Positions 47,630 to 58,699 of a stretch of 64,000 nucleotides of DNA are shown piece by piece. The translations under genes were made by a program, and so were the position numbers. Below the pieces are notes generated by a model. That model searched no databases. It was not told where the DNA came from and worked only from the letters and a program-made list of their open reading frames with translations. This DNA comes from Eulemur rufifrons. Lineage: Eukaryota; Chordata; Mammalia; Primates; Lemuridae. Each line of letters begins with the position of its first letter. The first letter of the stretch is position 1. The DNA lies in contig NC_090996.1 in assembly GCF_041146395.1 (NCBI RefSeq), forward strand, positions 30,156,738-30,220,737, in the 5' to 3' direction.

Positions 47630-48040
47630 GCCCCCACAGCTCTCTAAAGGTATTGTGGAAAGAGGATGCAATCATTCCAAGGTAAAATCAAAGACACAAA
47701 AACCTGCCTATCAGGACAACATGGGATCAACAAGTGTTCATAATGAATGGATGGACAAAGATTCCAGACCTTAAAAGGCCAAGAAAGAATCCAACTTGGT
47801 TCTTCCCACTCGGCCTGGATCACCAATAACTGCTTGGTCTGCTGGAATCTTGGAGAACCCTGAGGTCCTCTCTTCTGCTCTCCAGGAGTCCAGTCTGCCC
47901 TGTCTCTGATCAGACAAGGAGGACTGTAGCCCCAGGAATTAAGGAACCAAGGGGAATATAAAGTAAACAAATAGATGAATTTAAAAACTGCCAAACACCC
48001 ATCTCCTAGTGTGATCTCTGACTGTAGGTACCCTCCAAAA
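47630..48040. other. intergenic spacer, no feature recognised
   Basis: Unique-looking sequence between the ABAT promoter and an old L1. Confidence 0.5.
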
Positions 48041-48044
48041 AAAA

Positions 48045-48835
48045 ACCACTATCAATAAGAATAATCCAAAAGAACAGACAAAAAGTATAACTGACCCATT
48101 GACCTGCTGAAACTGAGTTTCGCCAGTCTCTCTGGTATGTTAATCCTATCACCTTGCTTGAAGAACTTTGTGGGGCCTGTGTTGCAAATCTAGCAATTTT
48201 CCCTTAAAACCTAAGCCATGAAGATAATCTCTTTATTGCCCTTGATCCGACCAAAGAAATAAAATGGCCAATAAACGTGAGAGACGACGCTTTGTCAAGG
48301 AAAGGCAAGTTAAAACAAAGAGATGGACAAATTTCACCTACCAGAATGGCCTCGTTTTTATTACTGTATTTACTATTATTTGCAGAGGTTTCAAGGAAGT
48401 GCACAATTTCATGTACTGCTGATGGGACTGTGATCATAGCCTTTCCAGAGAGAGACTGGATATTCCTATAAAAAAAATCTAATCTTTAAAGTGAGGTTAC
48501 CCTTTAACCTAGCAATCCAACCTCTATGAACTTAAAACAATGAAAGGTACAAAGGTTTAATAATAAAGTAGTTTACTGTCATTTTGCTTATCACAGTGAA
48601 AAAATGGAAATAAAGGTACAACAAGGACTCAGAAGGGAAATGGTTGCATGAAATTGAACAATATGCCCAAGCAGGGATTGGATGAAAAAATAAGTTGAAC
48701 AATAAGCATAAGTGTCAATTATTGGATGGTACAGAAATGTCATCCCAAAATGTTACATGAACAAAGATAGTCACAAAAACCATCTATTTGGTATTGTCCT
48801 ATTTTTTTGGTTAAATCTATATAAACAGATATAGA
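48045..48835 (+). mobile_element. old L1 3' fragment
   Basis: 'CTGATGGGACTGTGATCATAG', 'GGTTACCCTTTAACCTAGCAATCC' in part, and 'CAGGGATTGGATG' resemble L1ME; long but much decayed. Confidence 0.55.
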
Positions 48836-48842
48836 TAGATCA

Positions 48843-49045
48843 ATGCTGTCCAATAGAATCTTCTGTGATGGTGATCTTGTTCTATTGGATCATGTCCAAT
48901 ATGGTAGCCACTAGCCACATGTAGGCGTTGAACACTTGAAATGACTAGTCAACCAAAGACCTGAATGTTTAATTGTATCTAATTTTAATTTTAAGTTTAA
49001 TAGTCATTATGTAGCTAATGGCTATCATATTGAATAGTAGTGATA
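48843..49045 (+). mobile_element. DNA-transposon remnant, hAT-like, family not named
   Basis: 'GCTGTCCAATAGAATCTTC', 'GTAGCCACTAGCCACATGTAGG' and 'TGAACACTTGAAATG' are a common hAT-type interspersed element. Confidence 0.6.
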
Positions 49046-49229
49046 TAGATAGATAGAGTTAAAAAATACATGTCAGTAGAAACAATTACCTTTGTGTATT
49101 GAAATTATGGGTGATTTCAATTTAACTTTATTTGCATGCCACTCATTTCTAATTATTCTATAATGAATGTATATCATTCCTGCACTCAGAAAAAAATATA
49201 TAAAATGAAAAACAAAAAAGTAAAAGTCT

Positions 49230-49562
49230 AAGCCAAAGGTTGGCAAACTATAACCCAGGGGCCAAATACAGCCCACCATCTGTTTTTGTATGACTGTGAG
49301 CTATAAGAATGAGTTTTATGTTTTAAATGGTTGAAAAATAATCAAAAGAAGACTAATATTTTGTGACACATAAAAATTATATGAAATTCAGATTTCACTG
49401 TGTGTCAGTAAAGTTTTATTGGAACATAGCTGGGCCCACTTATTTATATATCATCTATGGCTGTCTTTGTGCTACAATGGCAGAGCTGAGTAGTTGTGAC
49501 AGAGACTGTGTGGCCTGCAAATCCAAAAATATTTTCAGAAAAATTTGCCACGCCCTGTTCTA
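49230..49562 (+). mobile_element. DNA-transposon remnant, family not named (copy 2 of 2)
   Basis: 'GGTTGGCAAACTATAACCC', 'GTAAAGTTTTATTGGAACATAG', 'GCAGAGCTGAGTAGTTGTGAC' and 'AAATTTGCCACGCCCTG' match 36090-36310. Confidence 0.65.
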
Positions 49563-49579
49563 AGGCAATCGAGGGAAAT

Positions 49580-50080
49580 CAGAAGTGTGTGGAGCAATCT
49601 TCATTCATCTATTCATTCATTCATTCAACTAGGTATTGTGCACCCACTGTGGGTCAGGCCCTGGTTCTGGGCATTCCTAGGGGAGGGGTGGCACTGCTTT
49701 CTTTCTGGTTAAGGAGGGACGAAAGAGGGATATTTAGAGCCAAGTGCTTTGCAAGCTGATTCTCAAATAGCTTCATTGTGACACTTGTGAAGAAAAACTG
49801 TCAGCAGGTGGGGAAAGCCCTTTTCACATTAGCTTGCACTTTCTGCAGTTTTACAGTTTTCCTGTGGGGTTGCTTGGGGCTGCAGGTGTCTGCCAGGGGA
49901 TGCTGGCAGTGTTGTCCAGAGGCTGCCTGAGGCCTGGGATGAGGCTTCGCCCATGCACTGGGCCTGTAATGGGTCTCCTTCCAGAAGAGCAGCTCTAGCT
50001 GGGAGGGCCCACACTGTACTCCCGAGAGGAGAAATGAAAATGAAGGCACTGGAGCATTAGGCTCGAGGGGTGTCAGCGGC
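49580..50080. other. intergenic spacer
   Basis: A short (ATTC)n at 49603-49626 followed by 'GGTCAGGCCCTGGTTCTGGGC', an old repeat fragment; the rest is unassigned. Confidence 0.5.
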
Positions 50081-50084
50081 CAGA

Positions 50085-50200
50085 ACGGGAAAGACTCTTA
50101 GAAATCAGCAGCCCATTCTATAGAAAAGGAGACTGAGGCCCCGAGAGGAGGAAGAGATTGTCCAGAGCCAGACTGGATCCCATGTCTTATTTCCTAGGCC
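50085..50200 (-). repeat. MIR fragment (antisense)
   Basis: 'GAGACTGAGGCCCCGAGAGG' is the MIR core in reverse. Confidence 0.7.
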
Positions 50201-50254
50201 TGTGCTTTCCATATCCCCTGCTCACAAAATAATAAAGTGCATTTGGGTGTGGTG

Positions 50255-50365
50255 GGAAGGGGACGAGCTGGCAGTCGAACCTGATACTGAATTCCAGCTC
50301 CACCTCCCAGTGGCCACGTGGTGTTGGACAAGTCATTTATGTGTTCTTATCTGCAAACTTGATCA
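50255..50365 (+). repeat. MIR fragment
   Basis: 'GTTGGACAAGTCATTTATG' after 'CCAGCTCCACCTCCCAG' fits MIR. Confidence 0.6.
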
Positions 50366-50369
50366 TTAA

Positions 50370-51600
50370 AGTACCTACCACAATGTCCACATGGAAAAGA
50401 ATGAGGTTGGACCCTTAACCTCATATCATATGCAAAAATTAACTCATAATGGATCAAAGACCTAAATATAATACTTAAAACTATAAAATTCTTAGAAGAA
50501 AACATAGGGATAAATATTTATGACTTCAGGTTTGGCAATGGTTTCTTAAATAGGACATAAAAAGCACAAGCAACAGAAGAAAAATAGGTACATTGGAATT
50601 TATCACAATTAAAAACTTATTGTGTATAAAAGGACGCTATCAAGAAAGTGAAAAGACAACCCACAGAATGGGGGAATATATTTGCAAAGCATATCTGATA
50701 AGAGTCTAATATCCAGAAGATACAAAGAACCCTTCTGGCCAAACAACAAAAACACAACACAATTCAAAAATGGGCAAAGGACTTGAATAGGCATTTCTCC
50801 AAAGATATACAAGTGGCCAATAAGCACATGAAAAGATGTTCAACATCATTGATCATTAGGGAAATGCAAATCAAGACCACATGAGATACTACTTCACACT
50901 CTCTAGGATGGCCATAATCAAAAAATGGAAAATAATGAGTGTTAGTGAGGATGTGGAGACATCGGAACCTTCATATACATTGCAGTGGAGTGGGGAACGG
51001 GCTGTAAAATCGTGCCATCACTGTGGAAAACAGTCTGGCATTTCCTCAACAAGTTAAACCTAGAATTACCTTAAGACCCAGCAATTCTACTCCTAGGTAT
51101 CTACCTAAAAGAATGAAAAACAGGTGTTCAGACAAAACCTTATTATACGAGCATTCATAGCAGCATTATTCACTATAGTCAAAAGGTGGAAATAGCCCAA
51201 ATATTCAACTGATGAATAGATAACCAAATTATGGTCCATCCACACAAGAGAATATCATTCAGCCACAAAAATGAATGAATGATACAAGCTATAACATGGA
51301 TGAATCCCCAGAAGACCACATACTATATTTATATGAAATAGTCAAAGTAGGCAAATCCACAGAAACAGAAATCAGATTAATGATTGCCAGGGGCTGGGAT
51401 TGGTGGGGAATGGGGAGTGACTGCTTAGCAGGTACGGGGTTTCCTTTAGGGGTGAAGAAAAAGTTCTGGAACTAGATAGTGGTGATGGTTGTATAATAGT
51501 GTGAATGTGATTAATGCCACTGAATCGTGCAATTTGAAATTGTTAAAATGGCTGATTTTGTGTTATGTGTATTTTATCCCAATAAAGAAAAAAAGTATCT
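50370..51600 (+). mobile_element. L1 3' fragment, 1.2 kb
   Basis: ORF2 end and 3' UTR of an L1M/L1MA element: 'GGATCAAAGACCTAAATATAA', 'GGCAAAGGACTTGAATAGGC', 'CAGCAATTCTACTCCTAGG', 'GATTGCCAGGGGCTGGGATTGG', 'GCCACTGAATCGTGC', ending 'CCCAATAAAGAAAAAAAG'. The longest L1 copy here; 5' truncated and not coding. Confidence 0.88.
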
Positions 51601-51719
51601 ACCACAGTGGGTCATTGGTGGGGTAAATGGGAGAGTTTGGTCCTGGTCCCTGGTGGGGACCTATGCATTAACACTGTAGTTGTGCTAGTTTCGCCATGTT
51701 ACCTGCTTGAGTGTGAGAG

Positions 51720-51965
51720 GTTGACCAGAGGCCATTCATTCACTCATTTACTGATTTTTCCATTCACTCAATCATTCAGTCTACGAATATGCACTTAGCA
51801 CCTACTGTGTGCCAGGTGCTGAGCTGTTCTTGGCCCTAAGGAGCTCCCATTCCGATGCTGGAGACAGTGTATGAGAAGGAAGACATGTAAATAAGGAAAC
51901 TAAGTTCTAATAATACGTGCTCTAAGCATGAAAAATAAGATGATATGTCCAGGATCAGGGTGGGA
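51720..51965 (+). repeat. old interspersed repeat, family not named
   Basis: 'GCACCTACTGTGTGCCAGGTGC' type sequence and the following 'GGAGCTCCCATTCCGATG' are related to the repeat at 26350-26475. Confidence 0.55.
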
Positions 51966-52970
51966 TCATTATCCATGAAGGTCAGGAGATCATCTGGAAG
52001 GATGTGACATTCAATGTGAGGCCTGAATGCCAGGAAGGACGCTATATGGGATTACCTTGTGACCAGCACTGCATATTTTGGCCCTTGTGTTGGGCTCCTA
52101 GAAGACCCAGGGGCTATCTCCAGCTTTCCTTATCTGAATGAACTGGTAAGATGGGGATAACATGAGCAAGTGAGCTGTGCCCAACAGAAGCAGCTGCTGC
52201 ATGTGACATGTCACTGACACATCATGGCTTTGTTCCACTATCATCGTGATGGCTGGGACCTTCACAGCTGCCAGCCCCAAAGAGCCATGACAGTGAAGTT
52301 CTCCCTCTAGCTCAGGACACCCTGAACTGACAGAGGAACTGTGTTATCCCCTATTGCCACCCCTGTGTCCTGCAGGTCTTCCTAGAGGCAGCGAATGAAC
52401 AGGGCAGCCCCTAACTACAAACAATTACAATCCTCAAAACATCTATAGTGCTGAGGCTGAGAAGCTCTGCATTAGTTAATGTGTATGTAGTTCCAAGAAT
52501 ATGGAAGGAGCTTAATACATCCTTGGTTCCTTCCTCCTGTGGCTGGAGATGCACTCACGTTCACCCCAACTCTTCTTGCCAATACCTGCCGAGGGCATCT
52601 CAGGGAGTCAGATGGAGTGTGGTTCCCTCTCTCGCCGCCAGTGCTGGAGAAAACAGCTAACCATGTATGTCCTTTCTGAGACCTTTGATGACTCTTTCTG
52701 ACAGTGTTTGGCATGCAGTAGGTGCTCTATTAGTACTTAATCAACTTCACTGCATGAAAAGGACAACAGAGTGAACTGACTCATCTCACCCTTTCCTTGG
52801 CCCCAAGGAGCTGTCCAGCAACTCCCTGCTGAAACCTCACAGAGGAGAAAATGCAAACTGAGATTGAACTTCCCCTAGCCCCCGCCCCCAGGCCAGCAGA
52901 CCCAACTGTCCTTTCTCCCCCTCATCCTCATCCCTCTGCTTACAGACAGTGGAAGATGGAAACTAGGAGA
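51966..52970. other. intergenic spacer, no clear feature
   Basis: Mostly unique-looking; 'GTTTGGCATGCAGTAGGTGC' near 52708 is an L2 or MIR end. Confidence 0.5.
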
Positions 52971-52974
52971 CAGT

Positions 52975-53255
52975 GTGGCAGAGCAGTTATATCCTCAAAT
53001 GCTGGAGTTAAAGAGATCTGGGGTCATAGTCTGCCCGGGACAATTAAGAGGAGTATGACTTTACACAGATTAAACTCTCTGAGCCTCAGCCCCTCATCTG
53101 TAAAACGGGGACGGTGATCATAACGCCTGCATCACAGGGCTGTCATGGGTATTAAATGGGAGAAATGTCTTAGAGCATGTAGCATGTAGTGGAGTCTTTG
53201 GCGTGTAATAAGCACTCAACAAATATTAGCTATTACCATGATCATTATTGGAATC
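52975..53255 (+). repeat. MIR, near full length
   Basis: From 'GTGGCAGAGCAG' through 'CTCATCTGTAAAACGGGGACG' to 'CAACAAATATTAGCTATTACC', almost the whole MIR length. Confidence 0.9.
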
Positions 53256-53579
53256 ACCATCTTACAGTTGGGTTCCTCGAGAAATGGACCCTAACCCTGA
53301 GAGGTTTGAGTTCTTTGTTTGGGAAGTGGCAGCAGCACACACCGGTGGGGCTGACACCAGGAGATGCCAGTGGGCAGATAATAAAGGGTGAGTGATCCAG
53401 CAAATGATCGCAGGGGGCAACTGGGGCTCCATCCAATTGGGGACCGCTGGGAGCCAGCACAGAACAGTCGCTTCAGAGCTATCCCGACGTGTCAACCATC
53501 TGAGCCAGAGAAACCCTGCTCCAGGGTCACTCTTCTAGTCTGACACGTGAAACCCAGAACGGGCCAAAATTACAGAGCG

Positions 53580-53700
53580 TGTGGTTAGCAGACTGGGCTT
53601 TGGGCAAGTTTTAACTTCTCTGAGCCTCAGTTGCTTCACCTGCAAAGGACTGTGGTGAGGTTTAAAAGAGACAAAGCGTATTGCTCAGGGCCGGGATGGA
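53580..53700 (+). repeat. MIR fragment
   Basis: 'CTGAGCCTCAGTTGCTTCACC' is the MIR core. Confidence 0.8.
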
Positions 53701-53824
53701 GCCGGGGGTGCGCACACACAGCCAGAAAAGTAGGAAGAGTGGGAGGACGCCCCCCCTAGTCTCTGGGTTTCAGTTCTGAACTCTTCCCCATGTGCCCGCC
53801 CTCCCCCTGGAACACCAGGTGTGT

Positions 53825-53838
53825 GTTGTCATGGAAAC
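53825..53838. promoter_or_regulatory. RFX X-box-like site
   Basis: GTTGTCATGGAAAC fits the RFX X-box pattern with one relaxed half-site. It lies in the METTL22-ABAT spacer, 7 kb upstream of the ABAT CpG island. Confidence 0.45.
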
Positions 53839-54039
53839 CTTTCAGGAATGGGGCACTCAAGAGCTTGATGGATTTTTTTTCCTCCCCAAAATAACCCACG
53901 CTGTCAGTCAAGTAACACTTAGGTGAGGTGTTTAGGTGAGCGCGATTGTTTCACCATCATTAACCGCTGAGCAAGGCGCCCACTCGGGGAGTTTCCATTC
54001 CCCTGAGACAGGCAGTTAACAGAAATGCGGCAGTGGATA

Positions 54040-54380
54040 ATAATACTGATGATGATGATGGCGGCTACCATTTATTGACCGTTTCTCCTGTGCCGAGCTA
54101 GATGCTAGATGTTTATTTTTAATTTAAGTTAATTTATTTATTTTAGAGACGGGGTCTCGCTTTTGCTCGGGCTGGTCTCCAACTCCTGAGCTCAATCCTC
54201 TCACCTCAGCCTCCCAGAGTGCTAGGATTACAGGCGTGAGCCACCGCGCCCGGCCAATGCTAGATGTTTTACATGAATTATCAAGTGCAACCTTGAGAAG
54301 TACTAGTAGCAAACCCATTTTATGGACCAGGATTCTAAGGCTCAGGGAGTGTTAGGGCTGGTCTGAGTTCAAACGCAAGG
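54040..54380 (-). repeat. MIR (antisense) split by an Alu monomer
   Basis: 'GCTACCATTTATTGACC' at the left and 'CTAAGGCTCAGGGAGTG' at the right are one MIR in reverse, divided by the insertion at 54115-54256. Confidence 0.85.
54115..54256 (-). mobile_element. Alu monomer (left-arm type) with 13-bp target-site duplication
   Basis: On the minus strand it reads GGCCGGGCGCGGTGGCTCAC, CCTAGCACTCTGGGAGG, then a left-arm end and an A-rich tail, with no right arm. ATGCTAGATGTTT flanks it exactly at 54102-54114 and 54257-54269. The 3' end is a normal tail, so this is a retroposed monomer rather than a 5'-truncated dimer. Confidence 0.92.
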
Positions 54381-54384
54381 CACC

Positions 54385-54780
54385 ACATTTTAAGAACCAA
54401 ACTTTATTGCCTCTGAGAAACCTCAAGGGGGTATGAGGAGAAGGCTCAGCTCCACTTTTCCCTGGCCCCAGCATCCAAACCATCGGATCTAGGCTGCTTT
54501 CTTGGTGAGCTCTGAAGCTGGAAACTCTACCACCTGCCCATGGAGCCCATTTTGAAGCTGGGATCCTTCCTAGTCTAGACATTCTTGCCCCAAAGACATT
54601 GGATGGCTCCAATGTCCATTGGTTCCTGATGCCTTAGGAAGGCAGAATAAAGCTGTGATCATGTCTCAGCCCTGCTATGTCAAACCCTTTGGTCCCAGGA
54701 CAATGGCACAGCACAGTCTCTAATCCACAGGGCTGCTCAGTCTACTTCAGACAAGCAACACCCATCCTGGGCAGAGGGCA
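54385..54780. other. intergenic spacer, no feature recognised
   Basis: Unique-looking sequence. Confidence 0.5.
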
Positions 54781-54784
54781 TGGG

Positions 54785-54965
54785 AAGAATGCTGGCTTTC
54801 CAGTGGAAAGACAGACCCGGGCTTAGACCCGCCCTTGCTACCTCTGAACCCTGTGACCTTGGACAGCCTCCATAAGCCGAGCATTAGCTTACCTGCCTCT
54901 AAAATGGATACAGGGTGGTTGTGCAGATAAATGAGATCAACAGTTAAGTGCTCAGTAAAGGTGGG
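54785..54965 (+). repeat. MIR
   Basis: 'CTGTGACCTTGGACAGCC', 'TAAAATGGATACAGGG' and 'CAGTTAAGTGCTCAGTAAAGG' fit MIR. Confidence 0.82.
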
Positions 54966-55176
54966 TTTGATCCAAATTAGGGTATGGGGCTAGCTGGATG
55001 CTGGTGGCTCTCAGAACTGATGTTGTGCCACTGTATAATGAATGGCAGGTTAGTTAGGTCCCCCCAAGACTCACTGGGGACCCACACTTTGGTGTGGCTG
55101 CCAGTCACCTAGAGGACTGATGACCGTGGCCTGGATTCCTTTCCGGCACATCCTGCTGTCAACTCATGAGGTTGGG

Positions 55177-55190
55177 GCGCCACCTCGCGG
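55177..55190 (-). promoter_or_regulatory. CTCF-core-like site
   Basis: On the minus strand CCGCGAGGTGGCGC matches the core CCGCGNGGNGGC of CTCF sites. It is a CpG-containing word in CpG-poor, non-repeat DNA between METTL22 and ABAT. Occupancy is not known. Confidence 0.45.
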
Positions 55191-56035
55191 TGAAAGCCCT
55201 CCCGGGAGCCAGCAGGGATGCGAGGTGCTCAGGGAGGAACCCCCGTGGGGAGAGGAGAGCATGACCTCGGGCTGGCTGGGAGCTCCGAAATCAAGAACAA
55301 TCTCTGCACCTGTCTTCACCATTGGTTGGGCCAGAATAAGGAGCCCAGCCTGGTAGCTCTGGCTTCAGTTCACTCATCCAGTCACTCCCCGGTTCATTCA
55401 CTCCACACAGCTGCTGCCCCTCACTCTCCGGGACTCTCCCGTCTCACCTGCAGTAGCACCTCACCTGCAGTAGCTACCACCCTCATCTACACTCTCCCAG
55501 CCCCCAGAGGGCTTTATCGTTCTTCCTAGCACTTATCAACACTGCTGAAATTGTAATTGTTGAACCATGAAGACAGTCATTCTCTTAAAGTCAATATTTA
55601 GCAAGTGTCAAAAGTCTTATTTACCTTAATAATGAAGGACTAGGCAGGATGACAAAGCTTCCTCAAGTGAGAAAAGGAGTTCATGTTCTGCAGTGCAGAG
55701 TTAAGATAAAAGTGGGATGTCACGTCAGCCTCTGTTTGCTGTGAAATCCTCAGGTGTGGACCCACCTAGACTAAGGGAGCCCTGCGTTGGTGGGCAGCCC
55801 TTGGCCCTATGTAACTAGGGTATAGACATGGGTAGGGAATCAAGCTCTCGGGTCTGTGCATCACGACGATTTCTCCAGCAGGCGATGATACTAGATAATC
55901 GAACCTTATAAATCACTCAGGCCACAGTGTGCAAGTTGAAAATGCTCCCAAACCAAAAAAACTCTATGTTAGGACTATGTCTGCCATCTACTGAAACTTC
56001 CCCAATGCCAGGCACAGCTTCCAATAACCCCCAAA
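55191..56035. other. intergenic spacer, no further feature
   Basis: No repeat core seen. Confidence 0.45.
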
Positions 56036-56039
56036 GAAG

Positions 56040-56340
56040 TTTTACCATTTTTATCTTTTATTGATACATATTTGACATATTTATGGGTTACATGAGAGTG
56101 TTTTTTAAATGCACAGAATGTGTAATGATTAAGTTAGGGTATGTGGGGTATCTGTCACCTTGAGTACTTATCATTTCTATGTGTTGGTAACATTTCAAGT
56201 GCTCTCTTCCAGCTACTTTGAAGTATACAATATATTGTTGCTAACTATAGCCAGCCCACTCTGCTGTGGAACATTAGAACTGGTTTCATCTATTTAATTG
56301 CAAGTTTGTACCCATGCACTAACTTACTTTATTGATTGAT
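56040..56340 (-). mobile_element. L1 3' UTR fragment (antisense)
   Basis: 'TTATTGATACATATTTGAC', 'TATTTATGGGTTACATG' and 'TTGTTGCTAACTATAGCC' are reverse L1MA/PB 3' UTR. Followed by (GATT)n at 56335-56352. Confidence 0.8.
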
Positions 56341-56384
56341 TGATTGATTAATTGTGGTCAGAAAGGGCAGGGGAAACTCTTACC

Positions 56385-56510
56385 ATTTTACAGGTGAGGA
56401 CACTGAGGTTCAGAGAGGCTAGGTCACTTCTCCAAGATCATCGCTGGCATGTGAAAGAGCCAGGGTTTGAACCCAGGTCTGCCTAACTCCAGGGTTTGTG
56501 CTCTGAACCA
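56385..56510 (-). repeat. MIR (antisense)
   Basis: 'CCATTTTACAGGTGAGGACACTG' in part and 'GGGTTTGAACCCAGGTCTGCC' in part fit MIR. Confidence 0.88.
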
Positions 56511-56524
56511 AGAATGACACGCTG

Positions 56525-56690
56525 CAGCCACACTCCTCAGTGTGACCCCCGGACCAGCATCACCTGGGGGCTTGTTAAGCTGCAGCCTCGGGCCTGCCCA
56601 GGACCTGAGTCAGAATCGGCATTTCAGCAAGACCCCAGGTGTTTCCTGTACACAGCAGTTTGAGAGGCGCTGGAGACCAGTGTCACTATT
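56525..56690 (+). mobile_element. MER5-like DNA element
   Basis: 'CCGGACCAGCATCACCTGGG', 'CAGGACCTGAGTCAGAATCGG' and 'CACAGCAGTTTGAGAGGCGC' fit MER5. Confidence 0.75.
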
Positions 56691-56785
56691 TGTTGGTTTT
56701 AACAGATCTTTCCCGTGCAAGCTACAGCTGAACCACCAAGTCCCCTCTCTGGGCCACATATTTCTCTGAAAACGTTAGAATGTGT

Positions 56786-56805
56786 AAAAAAAAAAAAAAA
56801 AAAAA
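56786..56805. repeat. poly(A) tract
   Basis: Twenty A in a row. No source element recognised upstream. Confidence 0.95.
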
Positions 56806-57460
56806 TGAGTCCAATGGCCTGGGTTAATTACCCAGGAGAACTTCCCGGTGGTTTGATGATTCTGAAATATCGCTGCCAAACAAGCACTTGCAGGGGTTCA
56901 AGCCGGGCCATAAAACATGGTGATGCTGCGCACTTTGACTCTGGGAAGTGAAACTCTGATGATACTTTGAGTTATGGTGGATCAAGATTAATTCTGGGCT
57001 CCACTTAGAGGAAGATTTTCAGGCCAAGTGGTTTAGACATAAAAGCAGTTCCCTTTAATGCACCAGGTGAAGCCGTGACAACTCAATTGCTTGGTGCCAG
57101 TTATGTGTATGGGCTTGTCCCCAAGAGTGCTAGGAAAATGCCACCGTTAGTGCTCACGTATCACCAGCTGGGCGCTCTGTCTAGTGGGGTTCTGTTTTGA
57201 AGACTCATTATTAATATATCCCACTGGGATCTGCAACTCTGCTCCATTAGGGCGAGTCTGTCAGGGACAGTTTTTGTGCAGGAACCTTAGAAAACAGGAA
57301 TAGTCAAAGGCTCTGCTGTGGCCCCCAGGGCTTCTCAAAGATAAACCATGCAATGTCTTGTCCAATGCAGGTTCTGGGCTGGGCCATGATGCTACGTTTC
57401 TAACAGGAATCCAGACAGTGTCCCGGCTGTGGCTGCTGGCCCAGGGACCACACAATGGGA
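56806..57460. other. intergenic spacer, no feature recognised
   Basis: Unique-looking sequence. Confidence 0.5.
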
Positions 57461-57464
57461 ATGT

Positions 57465-57650
57465 GGGAAAAGCATATGGGCCTGGGAGTCAAAAGGATGT
57501 GGGCTCCAAGCCTAATGCTGCGCCTAGTAGCTGGGTGATGTTGGGCAAGTTGCTTAACCTCTCTGAGCTTCAGATTTCTCGCATGTAAAATAAGGATCAC
57601 TTCTGCCTTTTAGGCTCTTTAGGAGATTTACAGATAATGTACACGGATGA
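57465..57650 (+). repeat. MIR
   Basis: 'GATGTTGGGCAAGTTGCTTAACC' in part and 'CTCTGAGCTTCAG' plus 'TAAAATAAGGATCAC' fit MIR. Confidence 0.85.
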
Positions 57651-57760
57651 TGTACATGTGCAGGTTTTCTTCCTGATCCCAGAGGGGCAGGGTGAGACTC
57701 ACTCTCCTGCCTCCCCTGCACCCTTCTCTTTCCTAAAGTAGCTGGTTTTCTTCTTCCAAG

Positions 57761-57960
57761 TCAGGATTTCTCTGCGTTGGCACTGTTGACATTTTGGGTT
57801 GGCCAATTCTGTGTTGTGGGGGCTGTTCTGTGCTCTGTAGGACGTTTAGCAGCATCTCTAGCCTCACCCACTAGATACCAGCAGCACCCTCTCCCCTACT
57901 TGTGACAACCAAAAATGCCTCTGGACATTGCCAGATGCCCCTGGAGGCAAAAGTACCCAT
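57761..57960 (-). mobile_element. MER20 (antisense)
   Basis: 'GTTGACATTTTGGGTTGGCC', 'GACGTTTAGCAGCATCTC', 'CCACTAGATACCAGCAGC' are MER20 in reverse. Confidence 0.85.
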
Positions 57961-57989
57961 AATTAGGAAATATTCTAATTACTAATTTC

Positions 57990-58215
57990 TATTAGCAATT
58001 AATTCAACAGTATGTGTTGAGTAATTACTTTGTGCCAGACCGTACGCCAGGGATATAGTGATGTTTAAGACAAACAAGGTCCTTGACCTCACGGAGATTC
58101 TTTTCCTTCTGAAGCCTCAGTCTTCCCAACTGTAAAGTGGATATAACAAGCCTGCTAATTTCTTAAATTTTTTGGGAAGATGAAATGAATTTAGACCCGC
58201 AAATGCCCAGCCCCA
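57990..58215 (+). repeat. old repeat plus MIR tail
   Basis: 'ACTTTGTGCCAGACCGTACG' at 58028 is like the repeat at 26350; 'CCAACTGTAAAGTGGATATAAC' at 58125 is a MIR core. Confidence 0.6.
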
Positions 58216-58219
58216 GTAT

Positions 58220-58690
58220 AAGGACAAGCCAATGACTGGGGGTGCAATGGGCCTGGGATTCGGACCTGGGTGGGTGGGGAGAAGCGAGCAAGAGCATGGA
58301 CAGCTGGACGGAGAAGCCAGGAGCCTTGGTCTGCATGGGTGGGCAGGGAGGGGCCATGCCGGCCCCCCGTGCAAAGTGTGCAGCAGCAGCAGGGAGGCGG
58401 GGGAGAGGGCTGCAGGGAGGGCCAAGGGATGCAGGAAGATGAGGCCAAAACTGCAGAGAAGTAGAGAGAGAAGAGGTGAGAGAGAGTGGGAGAGGGACAC
58501 AGAGGTGGATATGGGAGGAGAAGCACAAAGATAAAAAACCAGGCAGACAGACAGACAAGACCAGCATCCGTCTGTGCATGTGATGCAAGGTGGAGAGATG
58601 GAGGGGCGAAGGAAGATGAGCCCAGGCTGGAGGGAACACCTCTGAGGTGGATGACTGTAAATGACACAGAAGAGCAGATCTTATGTTTGT
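58220..58690 (+). other. purine-rich tract with GACA repeats
   Basis: Strong G/A bias on the plus strand, with GAGAGA and CAGACAGACAGACA runs near 58540. It produces long open frames on the minus strand (up to 178 codons) that are P/L/S-rich artefacts. Confidence 0.6.
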
Positions 58691-58699
58691 TCTAAGCAT

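Noticed and set aside
56700..56805. Possible processed pseudogene ending in a 20-A tract
   Set aside because: The sequence before the tract shows no coding match, no AATAAA at the right distance and no target-site duplication that I could find.
58163..58699. 178-codon minus-strand frame
   Set aside because: It is the reverse of a purine-rich tract; the P/L/S-rich translation is a composition artefact without a domain.
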